From assembly GCA_917880885.1 (NCBI GenBank), contig OU862912.1, positions 49,711,117 through 49,775,116 of the forward strand: a stretch of DNA of 64,000 nucleotides, read 5' to 3'. Of this stretch, positions 23,337 to 34,451 are shown piece after piece (the first letter of the stretch is position 1; every line of letters begins with the position of its first letter). Made by a program: the position numbers and the translations under genes. A model generated the notes under the pieces. That model searched no databases. It worked only from the letters and a program-made list of their open reading frames with translations, and was not told where the DNA came from. The stretch comes from Limnephilus marmoratus. Its lineage: Eukaryota; Arthropoda; Insecta; Trichoptera; Limnephilidae.

Positions 23337-23513
23337 AATCAACTGTCGGAGGGATTAAATGTTCGCCGGATCAACTATCGGTGGCATCAACTGTCGAGGG
23401 GATAAACTGTCGGTGGGATCAACTGTAGAGGGGATAAACTGTCAGGGGGATTAACTGTAATTGGACCAACTGTCTGGGGGCCAATTTTTGTCTGATCAAT
23501 TGTCGGGTCACCG
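23337..23513 (+). repeat. Minisatellite of GATCAACTGTCGG-type units
   Basis: About nine degenerate units of 18-20 bp follow GGGATMAACTGTCGG. A single related unit (GATCAACTGTCAG) lies at about 43729. No coding potential. Confidence 0.75.
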
Positions 23514-24311
23514 AAAAAAATAATTACGATCCTGCCATTGAAAGTTCCATTGTAATCTAACATGCCGATACATAACATCGTTTATGATAAAAGTGAGAGA
23601 GGTTACAACGGAGCTGTCAACGGTGAAGCGAAAAAGTCTTTAGTGATACAATTACAATTGAAGCATAAAAAGACGAAAATAATATTGATTTATTAATTTA
23701 CACGTTATCACTGATCAGACCAGTGATTTACAACAAGAAAGTCGAAATATCAAAAAAATTAAAACTCATGTATAATCACAAAACTTTCTCTTCCTCACGA
23801 AATCATACCTGAGTAACAAACCATAGACTTAATATCAGAAAACGGTGTATCTACATGTTAATTTAACTTATTGCACCTCGAGGTAAACACGAACCGTCGC
23901 GTCGTTAAGCAAATCACATACTTCGGATAAGCAATACCTACAGCGTTCATGTCGAAAATGCTGCAACGAATGCATACGTAATATATCTACATGCCGACGT
24001 ATTCGGTGAAATCGAAAGGTCGAGACATGTCATGTCTGGAACGCTTTTTGGGAAGATATAAAATAATTGGCCGAGAGATTCGGCAAGGTGGCACAAGGCA
24101 CAAAACGAGACAACTTAATGAACCTTGGACAAATAAAATACGTAAAGAAATTCGCAAAAGTAAGCAGACTTAAATTACTAATTGACGACCCTCCTAAGTG
24201 AGCGGTATGCTCATTGGTTCTGATTCAAAAGGTCGCGTTCGAAGAAACTTCGTCACAAAACAAAGAGATTTTCCACACATCTAAATAGCAAATCTTTGAG
24301 AGACCATCATT
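23514..24311. other. Gene-free stretch
   Basis: No gene recognised. Confidence 0.45.
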
Positions 24312-24462
24312 GTATATTGTTGCCTAAAATGGCAATATACTAGTCCCAGAGAGCGGTAGTATGGGGATCATCGTTCTAGTATCTTCTGCCTTTTTCACAC
24401 AAGACGTGTGAGAAGGAAAAGAACGATCACCGAAGACGTGCGTACGAGCTCTCTCTGGGACT
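24312..24462. repeat. Two adjacent hairpins, the larger 121 bp
   Basis: TATATTGTTGCC/GGCAATATA (24313-24339) is followed by a long imperfect fold-back. AGTCCCAGAGAG (24342) pairs with CTCTCTCTGGGACT (ending 24462), GATCATCGTTCT pairs with GAACGATC, and the apex is CTTTTTCACAC-AAGAC-GTGTGAGAAGG. Arms are about 55 bp. Confidence 0.6.
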
Positions 24463-24474
24463 CTCAGTATTGTG

Positions 24475-24590
24475 AGGTAATCTAAAAAGCCAAGCACCAA
24501 CACAACAGAATATACCCCAAATGGTGATGCCATAGTTTAACTAGCTCCGAGCAGTTAGGACTCTTGTGCGATATCAATTATTAAAAGAAG
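24475..24590 (+). mobile_element. SINE S1 tail fragment
   Basis: ATACCCCAAATGGTGATGCC, AACTAGCTCCGAGCAGTTAG and ACTCTTGTGCG match the S1 3' end. The head is missing. Confidence 0.65.
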
Positions 24591-24784
24591 CAATTTGGAA
24601 CTCAAGCGAAAAATATTATGGCTTTAAAAAAATATGTTCATATAGACCATAGGTTCCCAACGTGGGCGATAACGCCCCCTTGGGGGCGTTTCAGACCTTC
24701 AGGGGGGCGGTAGAAGGCAAAGAGAAAATTGGGGGGCGTTTCAGACTTTCAGGGGGGCGGTAAGGGACCCAGAAAAACCCATAG

Positions 24785-25612
24785 CTAGTTTACTAGCACA
24801 TATTGAAGAAGTCGAAGACATGCTAAAAGAATACGAATTGCACATGGTGATAATGAGCGAAACCTGTATTACCGAAGAAATTAACCAAAATGAAACAACA
24901 TTTCAGAGCTATTCGACAATTAGATGCGACTCATTTAGCAGGCATATAGGTGGAGTTATCACATTAATTCTGTAGTGTATGTGTGTGAGTGTGTAAACAA
25001 TATCTCTTACAATGTCACAACAAATGCGGTACTAGATAAAAATAATACCTGGATACCTACTGGCTATTGAAGGATTTTAAGCTGGGAACCTGTGCAGCTA
25101 TTTATCATTCCCCAAATCAAAATGATATAAAATTCTTAGATTTTTTTGAAGAATGGTGCCGTTAGCAAATAAATACAAGAGACTTGAAAATCATCTGTGG
25201 AGATTTTAATATTCAATACAAAAAGCACAAGATTACAAATCATCATAAATTGCCTGGGTAGGAAGCAACTTGTCAAAAATTATATAAGAATATGAAAAAA
25301 ACTCTAAAACCATGATAGATTTGGTAATTTCAAATGACTTTTACGCAGAAGTTAATGCTGCAAAAGAAGTCAAAATATCTGATCACGAAACAATTATTAC
25401 AAAAATTAGATATAATAGTCCGAAGCCTCAGGGAACATGAAGTATAATATATATACAGGAATAAAAAGAACTATAATAAGGATAACTTGTGTACGGCATT
25501 ACAAAACAAAAAGTGGATCTGCGATAACCAAGGAAATTTAGACAGAAAAGCAGATGAACTAATAGGACACCTGAAAACAGTAGTAAATGAACTAATGCCT
25601 ACAACGAATATA
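24785..25612 (+). pseudogene. Non-LTR ORF2 remnant: endonuclease part
   Basis: Broken frames read HIEEVEDMLKEYELHMVIMS followed by ETCITEE, then CAAIYHSPNQND, KIICGDFNIQ and ISDHETIITKIRYNS. These are the diagnostic blocks of an AP endonuclease, including GDFN and SDH. Stops and frameshifts interrupt it. The later part (NKDNLCTALQNKKW) belongs to the linker before the reverse transcriptase, and a Helitron interrupts it at 25613. Confidence 0.8.
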
Positions 25613-26412
25613 TCTTATATATAAAAAATGAATTGCTAATTGTGTTGCTAAGCGCAAATCTCGAGATCAGCTGAAACGATTTCGCTAATTCTTTTTTTAG
25701 AATATTCCTTGAAGTACGAGGATGGTTCTTACGGAGAGAAAAATTAAGAAAATTGGATAATTTCAGAAAACCTATTACTAACCTAAACGACTATCTCACG
25801 TTTGACAGTAAGCGCGTTTGAGAATGACATTTTGCAAAACAATGATTGTTAAATAAAATTCTCTTTTAGAAAATCTTTAAATTGATAAATTTATTTAAAG
25901 TAGGTACTCCCCTAATAGTTTAAATCGAATCAAGAATTTAAGATGTTTTAAATAGGTACCTATGTTAGGTACCAAATTTAATATACATGAAAAATGGAAA
26001 TTTTAATAAAAATTGTAAAAGGTGGCACGCGGGCTGTTTAAAAACTGAATGTACTGGGATTGAATATATGGAATGCGGGAGGAGGGTTGGCGGGACGAGG
26101 GAGCGGTAAAGGTAAGAGGGAAGGCGGGGAAGGTGGAAGGGGAAGGCGAGAGGGGGTAGGGGAACCTGGGAGGGGGAGGGGAACCTGGGAGGGGGGAGGA
26201 GAACTCGGGAGAAGGGTTTGTGGGACGGGGGAAGGGTGGGGGGTGGAGTGGGGAGAGGGAAGGTGGAAGTGACGGAGTGGGAACGCGAGAAGGGAAGAGG
26301 ACCCAGGAGAAGAAGGGGAGGCGGAAGGAGAACGGGACGAATGGGAAAGGACACTCAGGGAGAAACAATTTCTTTATTAAATGGCATAGCAACGCATGCC
26401 GAGACCAGCTAG
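25613..26412 (+). mobile_element. Helitron A (first of a head-to-tail pair)
   Basis: It begins TCTTATATATAAAAAATG after an A and ends with GCATGCCGAGACCAGCTAG before a T. It contains the shared segment GGTACCTATGTTAGGTACC and a G/A-rich block (26080-26360). It lies inside the non-LTR remnant. Confidence 0.8.
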
Positions 26413-26990
26413 TATTTATATATAAAATGAATTCCTGTTTCCCTTGGTCACGTCTTCATTTCACTTTTTTTTTAAGTTTCCTAATACTTTGTAGAAGGTT
26501 ATTACGGAAAGAAAATTTAAGAAAATTGCGCAGAAAATTGGATAATTTCAGAAAACTTAACGACTATTTCAACTTCACACGTTTGACAGATCGCGCGTTT
26601 GACGAAATTGAATTGTGTTTTTGAACGTTTTTTTTTTGTAAAAAAAGAATTATCTATGGATTTTTAAATTAATACCTACGTTAGGTACCAAATTTGATTG
26701 ATTGTTCTTATATAATATATAAAAATGAATATTTGTATTGAATGAAAAGCGAAAATTTTAATAAAAAAATTGTAATAAGAGGCACGCGAAATGTTTGAAA
26801 ATTGAATGTACTGGGACTGTTATATGGAACACGGTAGGGGGATTGGCGGGACGAGGAAGTGGAAATGGGGAGGGGGTAGGCGGGGAAGGTGGAAAGGGAA
26901 CGCGGGAGGGGAAGGAAATGCGGGAGGGGAACAGGGAAACAATTTATTTCTTTAAAAATGGTATATCAACGCATGCCGGGAACCAGCTAG
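26413..26990 (+). mobile_element. Helitron B, directly head-to-tail with Helitron A
   Basis: Immediately after the CTAG of Helitron A, a second copy starts (ATTTATATATAAAATGAATT, with the 5' TC altered). It shows the same order of segments (GGATAATTTCAGAAAAC, ACCTACGTTAGGTACC, G-rich block) and ends in GCCGGGAACCAGCTAG|T at 26990. It closely resembles the copy at 44888-45472. Confidence 0.75.
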
Positions 26991-26994
26991 TAGT

Positions 26995-27628
26995 ATATTA
27001 AAAGATACAAATAAATAGTATACCTATGAAATCCCTACCCTACCTAAAAAAACAAAGGGATACAGCTTATAAAACCTGTAAAATACAATTTCCAGAAGAA
27101 TGGTTGGAAACCTGTAAGAAACTTAGAAATATGTATAGGTACAGAAATAAAACATACCAAAAATTCGTATTCGAGGCTAAAAATTATTACCTCTCAAAGA
27201 GATTCAAGAAAAATGTGGACTACACTTAAAGAAATTATAAGTGGCAAACAGAGGGAAAACATTAAGGAAGTTCGGTTCCCGATGGAGTTGAAGATGATAA
27301 AACTAAAATAGCCAAATTTAATACTAAGTGTGAAAACAAAAATAAGAGTATTTCATTATTCACAGATACTTCTTAATCATCGGAAAGAAGAGAGAATAAT
27401 AATATTTTCAGGTAACAGTGAGTATTTAATGAAAAATTTTAATACCATGACGCAAAAATCATGACGTCTGAAATTACTATAGGCATAATTAAATTTAAGT
27501 AATTATTATTTTTAATTGTTAAACTAACGTTTAAGACAAGATTTTTATGCATAGCACAAAGGGTAACAATTTTTATAAGCAATAATTATCAGCCTGAAAC
27601 ACTCATCCACATTGAAAAATCTTCCGAG
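26995..27628 (+). pseudogene. Non-LTR ORF2 remnant: linker region
   Basis: The frame YLKKQRDTAYKTCKIQFPEE...RYRNKTYQKFVFEAKNYYLS (27029-27229), then a frameshifted KKMWTTLKEIISGKQRENIKE, matches the region between the endonuclease and reverse transcriptase of non-LTR ORF2 proteins. It continues the element cut by the Helitron pair. Confidence 0.7.
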
Positions 27629-27683
27629 AAAAGATACATGACGCCAACGGGACTTGAACCCGTGCCCTTCTGATTGCCGGTCA
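27629..27683 (-). repeat. tRNA-like fragment
   Basis: On the minus strand, GAGCAGCTGACCGGC is followed by GCACGGGTTCAAGTCCCGTTG and GCGTC. This gives a convincing T-arm/B box but no complete cloverleaf. Best read as the head of a SINE or a captured tRNA 3' half; it lies directly against the reverse-transcriptase remnant. Confidence 0.4.
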
Positions 27684-28240
27684 GCTGCTCTCCCCTCGGA
27701 GTTCCTCAAGGGTCTGTGTTGGGACCGCTCCTATTTATTAATTATATATATTAATGATATAGTGAAGTGCCTTAAGTACTGTTCTATCAAACTTTTGCTG
27801 ATGACACACTTTTATATATTTTACCAAATAATATCGAAGATGCATTGTAAAAAAAAGCTTTTTTTAAAAGAATACTATATTAAAGTTTTTTTTTCTTCGA
27901 ATAAAATGAAAATAAATGTAACTAAAAGTAAATTCATGGTATTGGAGAGGAAACTTAACGAAATTACTATCCTAAATATAGAAAATCAAAATATTGAAGA
28001 AGTAGAAGAAATTAAATACCCAGGAATCATAATCTATAACAAATTAAAACTAAACACTAACATTGAAATTTTAAATTAAAAAAATGCAGAAAAGGTTAAA
28101 AAGAAAAAGAAAAGTAGGATAAAGGGAAAGTTAGACGTCAAAACACGGAAATTGGTCTACAATACCACTGTAGCGTGTCACGTGAATTACTGCACAAGTG
28201 TAATCTTTCTGAGCAATAAAACCCAAGTAAAAAAAAAAAA
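27684..28240 (+). pseudogene. Non-LTR ORF2 remnant: reverse transcriptase core
   Basis: Frameshifted reading gives GVPQGSVLGPLLF, INDIVKCLKYCSIKL then FADDTLLYILPN, and further MKINVTKSKFMVLERK and EEVEEIKYPGIIIYNKLK. FADD is the catalytic aspartate motif. Several indels make it non-functional. A poly-A-like run (28229-28242) closes it. Confidence 0.85.
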
Positions 28241-28249
28241 AATTCAGAA

Positions 28250-28423
28250 CGGTTCCATGCCAACTCAGAATTAAACCATCTCAGAAAGGTCATTAAAAGC
28301 TATGAAAAAATAATTTTAAAATTGCCGGTAACCCTAACCTATTAACTTAACCAATATTTTTTTATCATCACTCTTTAATGACCTTTATGAGGTGCCTCTG
28401 AGTTGGTTTCATTCTGAGTTGGC
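28250..28423 (-). mobile_element. Second copy of the 8-bp-TSD MITE
   Basis: Its ends GGTTCCATGCCAACTCAGAA and GAGTTGGCCGGTCACC mirror the element at 6011-6205 in inverted orientation, with shared interior GAAAGGTCATTAAAAGC. Flanking duplications are not recognisable. A run of 17-18 C follows at 28490. Confidence 0.7.
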
Positions 28424-28639
28424 CGGTCACCAAATAAAATATGCAATAAAAAATTAAAAAAACGCATCTTGCCCCATCCTATCTTCTCACCCCCCCCCCC
28501 CCCCCCCTGCCCCCGTTGTCGTAAATATAATCGTGACGACAATTGCTGTTTCAGATTTACGAGTTGGGGGGCGCTAGAAAAAAAAATATTCTCAAAGTGG
28601 GCGGTGGGCAAAAAAAGGTTGGGAACCTATGATATAGAC

Positions 28640-29384
28640 CAATAAACGCTGATTCTGAATATATAAGTTTTGTGTCATTTAAAACACACTGTGAAGTTGG
28701 TGGTATTGAATGTTTAGTGCTGACGTCACTGCTCTCCATAATTTTTCGTACACCTGGTGATAGCATATTGAAATTGTATTGAAGCCATTTAACTTTTCAT
28801 ATTATTGGTTTATTTACAAACTGTTTCTAGAGATTTAGACGTATAATAGTTATTGTGTTTATTGAAACATCATTTAGGCCTAAATAATTCGGTATCAAAA
28901 TGACAACACCGGTTGAAAATAAATAAAACTTTTAGAGAGTGATGACATCACACGATTCACCATACACACGGTGGTTTGAAAAATTAAAACTTTGAAAATT
29001 ATTTTAACTATTTAAACTAACTATAAAAATAAATATGCAGTTATCTAAGTTAGAACGTCATTATTAATTTTAAAAAAATTGACTGCAGTTACTTATTAAC
29101 CGACTGTATTAAGATCACTTAATTCTTCCCGATAAATTACTAACGTACATATTTACCTTCTTGGATTAAATATGGACACTCTTACTCTTTACTCAAGTAA
29201 TAAAAAAGTAGATATGATAGGAATTTGGTTTGAAATGTACAAAATTGTAATTGAGGGATGGCGATCTGGCACGCGACACAATATTTTGGGCACGTCACTG
29301 ATCAGTGATCACAAAACTTATTATGCACTACGAACTAAGTAAGTTAAGCATGAAGCTTCAAGGCAAAAATAAAAAATTATCGTC
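28640..29384. other. Gene-free stretch
   Basis: Unassigned sequence. It may include the terminal region of the hAT transposase pseudogene that follows; I could not identify its inverted ends. Confidence 0.4.
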
Positions 29385-30060
29385 ATGACAGATCTCATTC
29401 GCGCTTTTGAGGCTAAACTGCAAGTTATCAGGTACGATATTATCACAAGAAACTACAAGTATTTTCCAAATTTAAAAAACTATATCAACGATTTAGAAAT
29501 ACGTAAGAAACCAGACGAAGACCAAGTTACTGAAGAATTTATTTCTGTGATTGATTCTTCAATTAAGGGATTTTCTGGGAGATTTTCTCAGTTCAAAGAA
29601 TTATCGGAAATTCTGAAGTTTACTATTTACCCTGACGTGACGTCATTTAATAAACTGAATTTGTCCCCATTCGATCGGTTGGAAATTGATGAATTTGAAA
29701 TGCAGCTGATTGATTTCCAGTTTAGTTCAATATGGATCCAAAAATTTGTTTAAACAAGGAGAGAGTTAGAATTAATTGAAACAGAAAGATTGACAGGTAA
29801 TATAAGTGAAAATGCTAATAACAAAATTTTGGAAACATGGAATGCGTTACCAGACACATTTAATTGTTTGAAGAAGTTGGCTCATGATATTTTAAAAATA
29901 TTTTCATCAACCTTTGCCTGCGAGACTTGGTTATTTACCGTTTGACAGATGACTCCAGTTCAGCATGCTTTCTGTTAAAAGTAACATCTTACAACCCTAA
30001 CATATGTTATTTGTCATCTAACCTGCAAAAACAGAAGTCACAATTAATTGATAGTAAGTA
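29385..30060 (+). pseudogene. hAT transposase C-terminal pseudogene (ZBED5/SCAND3-like type)
   Basis: The first frame (29385-29753, 122 codons) reads FEAKLQVIRYDIITRNYKYF, EFISVIDSSIKGFSGRFSQF and FDRLEIDEFEMQLIDFQ, a pattern seen in domesticated and insect hAT transposases related to ZBED5/GTF2IRD2. A frameshift near 29755 is followed by RLTGNISENANNKILETWNA, LAHDILKIFSSTFACE and, after another, TSYNPNICYLSSNLQKQKSQ. The zinc finger and the catalytic N-terminal half are missing. Not part of the 4-kb hAT element just upstream. Confidence 0.8.
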
Positions 30061-31729
30061 TTTATTATTATTATTTTCCCAATAATCACAAAGTCAAAAT
30101 TATTTGACGGCACGTCCATGACCTCATTAAACATTTCTTTAGAAAAATGGAACGTTGATACGTAAAGGTTTGCTCTCCCTGACCTAGGGGCATAAAAGCA
30201 GAAAATTATTTTATTTTTATAAAATTAATTAATGCTTCTATATTTGAAATGTGCATTTCTTTACTTTAATTTTTGACCGATGTTCTTGCAAGCATACCCA
30301 ACGGTGTTCGTTCAGAAGGTAAATTTCTCACGCCTCTCTAATTTGTCAACAAAGATATTATATTTTAAAGAAAATTTGCAAGATTTGTTTTTGAAGGACA
30401 GTGTGATCCTGAGGCAAATACTTAAAATTTCGCAAATTCTACAATAATTACTTTATCCCGCTAGTTATATAATAAATTCCTAAAAATATAAGTGGACTTT
30501 AAAATTCCAGTTAAGAATAATAATTGATGATGTCGTACAAATCTTTGAAATTCCTCGAAGTTAATAATGCGATTTTTCGCTTTAAAGTAGATTCTAAGAA
30601 AGTTGAATTTAATAAGCGTAAAAAGCGTCGCAATCGATTCCGTGCAAAAAATATTCAATAAGTCCGATAGACACATGTCTTTTACAAGGTCGAGTTCGTT
30701 TAAAGAAAACGCTCTGTTCAGGCTGAATTTGCGTACCGGCCATAACCAATATTGCACTTCCACTGCAGTTTTAACTCTCAGTGCTCGAGTCTATTTTGTC
30801 GGAAGGTCAAAATATTTCCGCCTTGAAGTAAAATCCAAATGAATGGAATGTTTCTGAACGCATTCGAATACTAAAAACTGTTTTTGAAAAATGATGGAAA
30901 ATTAAATTTTTGAATGCAAAAAGTTTAACAAAATTGCTCAACTTACGTTTCTTCTAACTAAAACTACTTTCTTAAGATGAAGCCATAGTAAAAAATGCAA
31001 AATCAAACAAAATCATATGTTTTTGTTTTGAAAATTTGATCGCTTAGAAGTATTGTAGATGCTTCAATTAAATACTGCGTGCAGAAAATACCTTGGCCCT
31101 TAAAAATATCGGTCTTTTTTTATAAGTCTTTTAATAAGCCTATAAAAAAATAAAGTACAAGGTCTAAAAAACACACTTTCAAGTCCAAACTCTCCTATTT
31201 ATAAACCCCTTTTCGGTTATGGTTTTATTGTATAATGTGGCAAATTCAGTTTATTTTATAATGATCGCAAAAAAAGTTGATATTTACACCCAATCTTCCC
31301 AAAATAAAATAAAATATGAATTTTCGCGTTGTTATTTTACAATACGGCCGCTAGTCGACGAATTCGATTTTTCAAAGTGAACCCTATGGCGTCCACCGAA
31401 GGTTCACGCCACAGTCGCCAAACCTCAGTCACGCCCCGAACTGAGCGGGAGATGGACGCGTCACTCCGCGTCGCTGATTTCGTGAAATCAATTTTAAATT
31501 TCCGTTTTATTACAATAAACAATGCGTAAACCAGGAATTAATATTTTTTACATGCCTTTACGAAATCAACCTATAAAACAAAACTCTCGAATACCTTTTC
31601 CAACCTTTCCAAAAGCTTTTTCTCAAGTATTTTTAAACTCCTCCCATAAAGAGCGTGAATTCCGATTTCGATTTTTTCCTGAACTAGTGGATCGCCTTAA
31701 CTAAAACTACGTTTCTCCTAACTAAAAAA
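30061..31729. other. Gene-free stretch with one dispersed repeat
   Basis: A block at 30800-30900 (CAAAATATTTCCGCCTTG, TGGAATGTTTCTGAACGCAT, AACTGTTTTTGAAAAATGAT) recurs at about 62065-62155 and may belong to the same old element as R2, since R2 follows it in both places. No gene recognised. Confidence 0.5.
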
Positions 31730-31905
31730 AATTAAAACATATACGGCAAATGTATTGTAAATGTTATTGTCAACTCACTGTATTGTCGTTCCATAAAAAA
31801 ATTATTATTTAAAAATTCCGAAAAATTTTTTTTTTTTTCAAATTGCGGTCGGGAAATTTGGTTTCATAAAGGTGTACATTTTATATATTTTGTGGTTAAC
31901 ATCTC
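31730..31905 (+). repeat. R2 copy, partial
   Basis: GCAAATGTATTGTAAATGTT, TTGCGGTCGGGAAATTTGG and TGTGGTTAACATC align with 4430-4590 and 62610-62740. Confidence 0.55.
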
Positions 31906-31911
31906 TACATA

Positions 31912-32240
31912 TTATAAATTAAAGTCCTCCACGTCGTCGGTCTGTCTGTTCGCGATAAACTCAAAAACTGCTGAACAGATTTTCATGAGGTTTTCACCAA
32001 TAGATAGAGTGTTTCCTGAGGAAGGTTTAGGTACATAATTTATGAAGGATTTGTGTAAATTGGTTGAATCATAACGATAATTGTTAGAAGTGTCCGAAAA
32101 AGTCAAGCCGCCTGGTAGTTTTCATCGAAAACATTGCCTAATCCCTTTGAGATATAACACAACAATGCATGGTGGGATATTCCTCTTTCATAGATCTACA
32201 AAAAAGTCCGTGATTGCCCATCTTTATCTTCTCTACATCT
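31912..32240 (+). repeat. Repeat R5, first copy
   Basis: TATAAATTAAAGTCCTCCAC, TTCGCGATAAACTCAAAAAC, GAACAGATTTTCATGAGG and CAATAGATAGAGTGTTTCC are repeated almost exactly 330 bp downstream. This copy diverges before reaching the CTAGC end. Confidence 0.65.
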
Positions 32241-32245
32241 TTACA

Positions 32246-32475
32246 TTTTATAAATTAAAGTCCTCCGCGTCGTCTGTCTGTCTGTCTCTCTGTCTGTTCG
32301 CGATAAACTCAAAAACAGCTGAACAGATTTTCATGGGGTTTTTAACAATAGATAGTGTTTCGTGAGGAAGGTTTAGGTGTATAATATAGACAGTGTTATA
32401 AAGGTTGGATAACCATCCAGTAGATGGCGTTGTGTTTAGTTAGCCACAGCAATGCGCGGCCGGCAGCTAGCAAAT
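32246..32475 (+). mobile_element. Repeat R5, second copy (Helitron-like end)
   Basis: It has the same start as the copy at 31912, a GTCT tetranucleotide run at 32273-32300, then GATGGCGTTGTGTTTAGTTA, GCCACAGCAATGCGCGGCC and an end at CAGCTAG. The minus-strand copy at 58194-58465 ends GGCCGGGTCTGCTAG|T. The CTAG ending suggests a Helitron-like element, but the 5' end lacks a clear TC. Confidence 0.55.
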
Positions 32476-32809
32476 CATCTTTCTAACCATAATTGTAAGA
32501 GAGATACAACGATTTCTATAAGACCTGTGGAAGTTGTTAAACGAACAAATTAATCTGAGTGTAATAAATCAAAACCAAAATTTCCTCTGAAATCATAAGA
32601 TTTGTTAGTATCTAGATACTTAAATTTTAAATACATACCAACTTAAATTAGTATTTAAAATTAACTATAAACATTTTAAACAACTTTTTTTTCAATTCGG
32701 GAATTATTATTCCCTATAATTCGATGAAGCCTTGTTGTTTTTGATTAGTTGCTGTGGATTTTTCTCATGCTCCGTTATAAGATGATCTGTGATCATTCAA
32801 GTCGCTCGG
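32476..32809. other. Short gene-free gap
   Basis: Nothing recognised. Confidence 0.4.
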
Positions 32810-33060
32810 ATCTATTTATTTGCAAGCTTTTGGGGTGATAAATATGATCTAAACGGTATTAGAAAGAGAAAACACCATGCTTTATATTCAAATCAAAAGT
32901 TAACCACAAAACAATTAAAATGCACAACTGTATGAAATTAAAGTTTCCGACAGTAATTTGAATTTTTTTTTTTAAATTTTGTATTAATTATTTTTATATT
33001 AAACCCCTAAATGAAAACGTTTATAATAAATTTATCTCATTAAATATGTGTATTTTTGAT
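32810..33060 (-). repeat. R2 copy, inverted
   Basis: The plus-strand string GATAAATATGATCTAAACGG, AAGAGAAAACACCATGC and AAGTTAACCACAAAAC is the complement of the R2 block with GTGGTTAAC...GTGGTGTTTTC...TTTAGATCAT. With the copy at 31730 it forms a loose inverted pair. Confidence 0.55.
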
Positions 33061-34159
33061 TTTTCCGTTATCAGTATTTTAATTAGAAAAAAGCGTAATA
33101 TGAGCAATTTTTTAAACTTTTAGGTTTGCTTCAAAATTTTTATAGTAGAAAAAATTACATGATTATTTCTAATAATACAATTTGAAAGCTTATTTTATCA
33201 CCTTTAAAAAACAGTTTTCAATTTTCGGCTACGTTCAAAAATTTCCATTTACTTGGCTTTTATTGTAAAGCGGAATTATTCTGATCTACTGACAGAATAT
33301 GCCCGAGCCCTGAGATGTTAAATAAGAGAAAATTAGAAATACTTTTTTTTGGACGCGATGTCTACTAACCGTTCACAGTATTAGCAGTACCGTGGACTGC
33401 CATCAGTTCGATAAAGAAGATAATGGTTCAATAGTAATTGGAGTTGTTATTATTTTTACGAGTGTGATTCGTACGCAGTTTACCAATCAAGACAATCGGC
33501 TGTCTGGTGCGGTGTTGTCCGACACGTTTTATTGCTACGACCTTGCCACGGGCCACGATCCGTCTGTTCCCTGGTAGGCTTGAAGTCTGAAGTCAGAGAG
33601 GTCTGCCGTAATGAGAGCTTTGTCTCTGTGATGTAACCGGCCACTAACCAGTTGCCAGTAACCACGCTTGCAATTATTATCATTATCGAATGTAATACGC
33701 AGGTGTGTGTAAGCAAATCAAATCACAAGGTCTGAGGCGTATCATAGGCTCGGTAGTAAGCGCTCAAAAAGAAGAAGGGGAGATATGTAAATACGAACGT
33801 TAGAAGGAGCGCGCTAATATTAAAACGATAATATTTAAGCTAAACTAGTGAAAATGTTTAATAAAACACGACTCGTTTAAAATAGAACAAAAAATCTAAT
33901 GGGAAATGTCTTAAAAGCATTCAGAGAAACACTGTGAATTTTTTCATACGCGCAACTTGTATTTTTAGAAACTTGAAAACTTCCTTGTAAAATTGAAAAC
34001 TTTCGCTTGTCGACACGCCACAACCTACAAATATGTCTCTAACCATAGTAAATTTATGAAACCGATGTGCTTCTGGCGCGCCACGACACACCACACCACA
34101 CAAGTGTGTTTCCACCTTTATCCTAGTGAAGTAAATATATAGCTCCTAAATATTAATTA
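33061..34159. other. Gene-free stretch
   Basis: No gene recognised. The region 33360-33720 is less AT-rich but carries no identifiable motif. Confidence 0.4.
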
Positions 34160-34300
34160 CTGGCATGTGGCGTTTTCCAAAAGCGGCTTAAAACTTGTTT
34201 CACTGAATTCAAACAATTCGTCAAATTTTAGTTACACGAAAGTTCCATTTAAGTTCTGTTATTATTTCAGTTTTTTAAAACAACGGGCCAATAATGATGT
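34160..34300 (+). repeat. R3 copy
   Basis: ACGAAAGTTCCATTTAAGTT, CTGTTATTATTTCAG and GGGCCAATAATGATG align with 2340-2400 and 3030-3090. Confidence 0.45.
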
Positions 34301-34451
34301 CGACTGTGTTTTGGTAAAATCATTCAAGCCACATTTTTTGAGAATGATAATTTTCAGTAGTTTCATGTAGAATGATATAGCATGTCAAAATAATTTTTGC
34401 TGATTTAGGCATTTTTAATGCCAAAACCTACATGTGAAAATCCGCAAAAAA

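Larger units (their letters stand above)
24648..28631. mobile_element. hAT-type element, 3984 bp, with nested insertions
   Basis: Exact inverted ends CATAGGTTCCCAAC (24648-24661 and 28618-28631) are flanked by the 8-bp direct repeat ATATAGAC (24640-24647 and 28632-28639), the signature of hAT transposition. Subterminal regions are G-rich (GGGGGGCGTTTCAGAC repeated at about 24685 and 24730; GGGGGGCGCTAG near 28567). No transposase is left inside; the interior is a decayed non-LTR element, two Helitrons and a MITE. Confidence 0.85.

Noticed and set aside
23337..23513. Possible CRISPR array
   Set aside because: Units are contiguous and degenerate without unique spacers; the window is eukaryotic.
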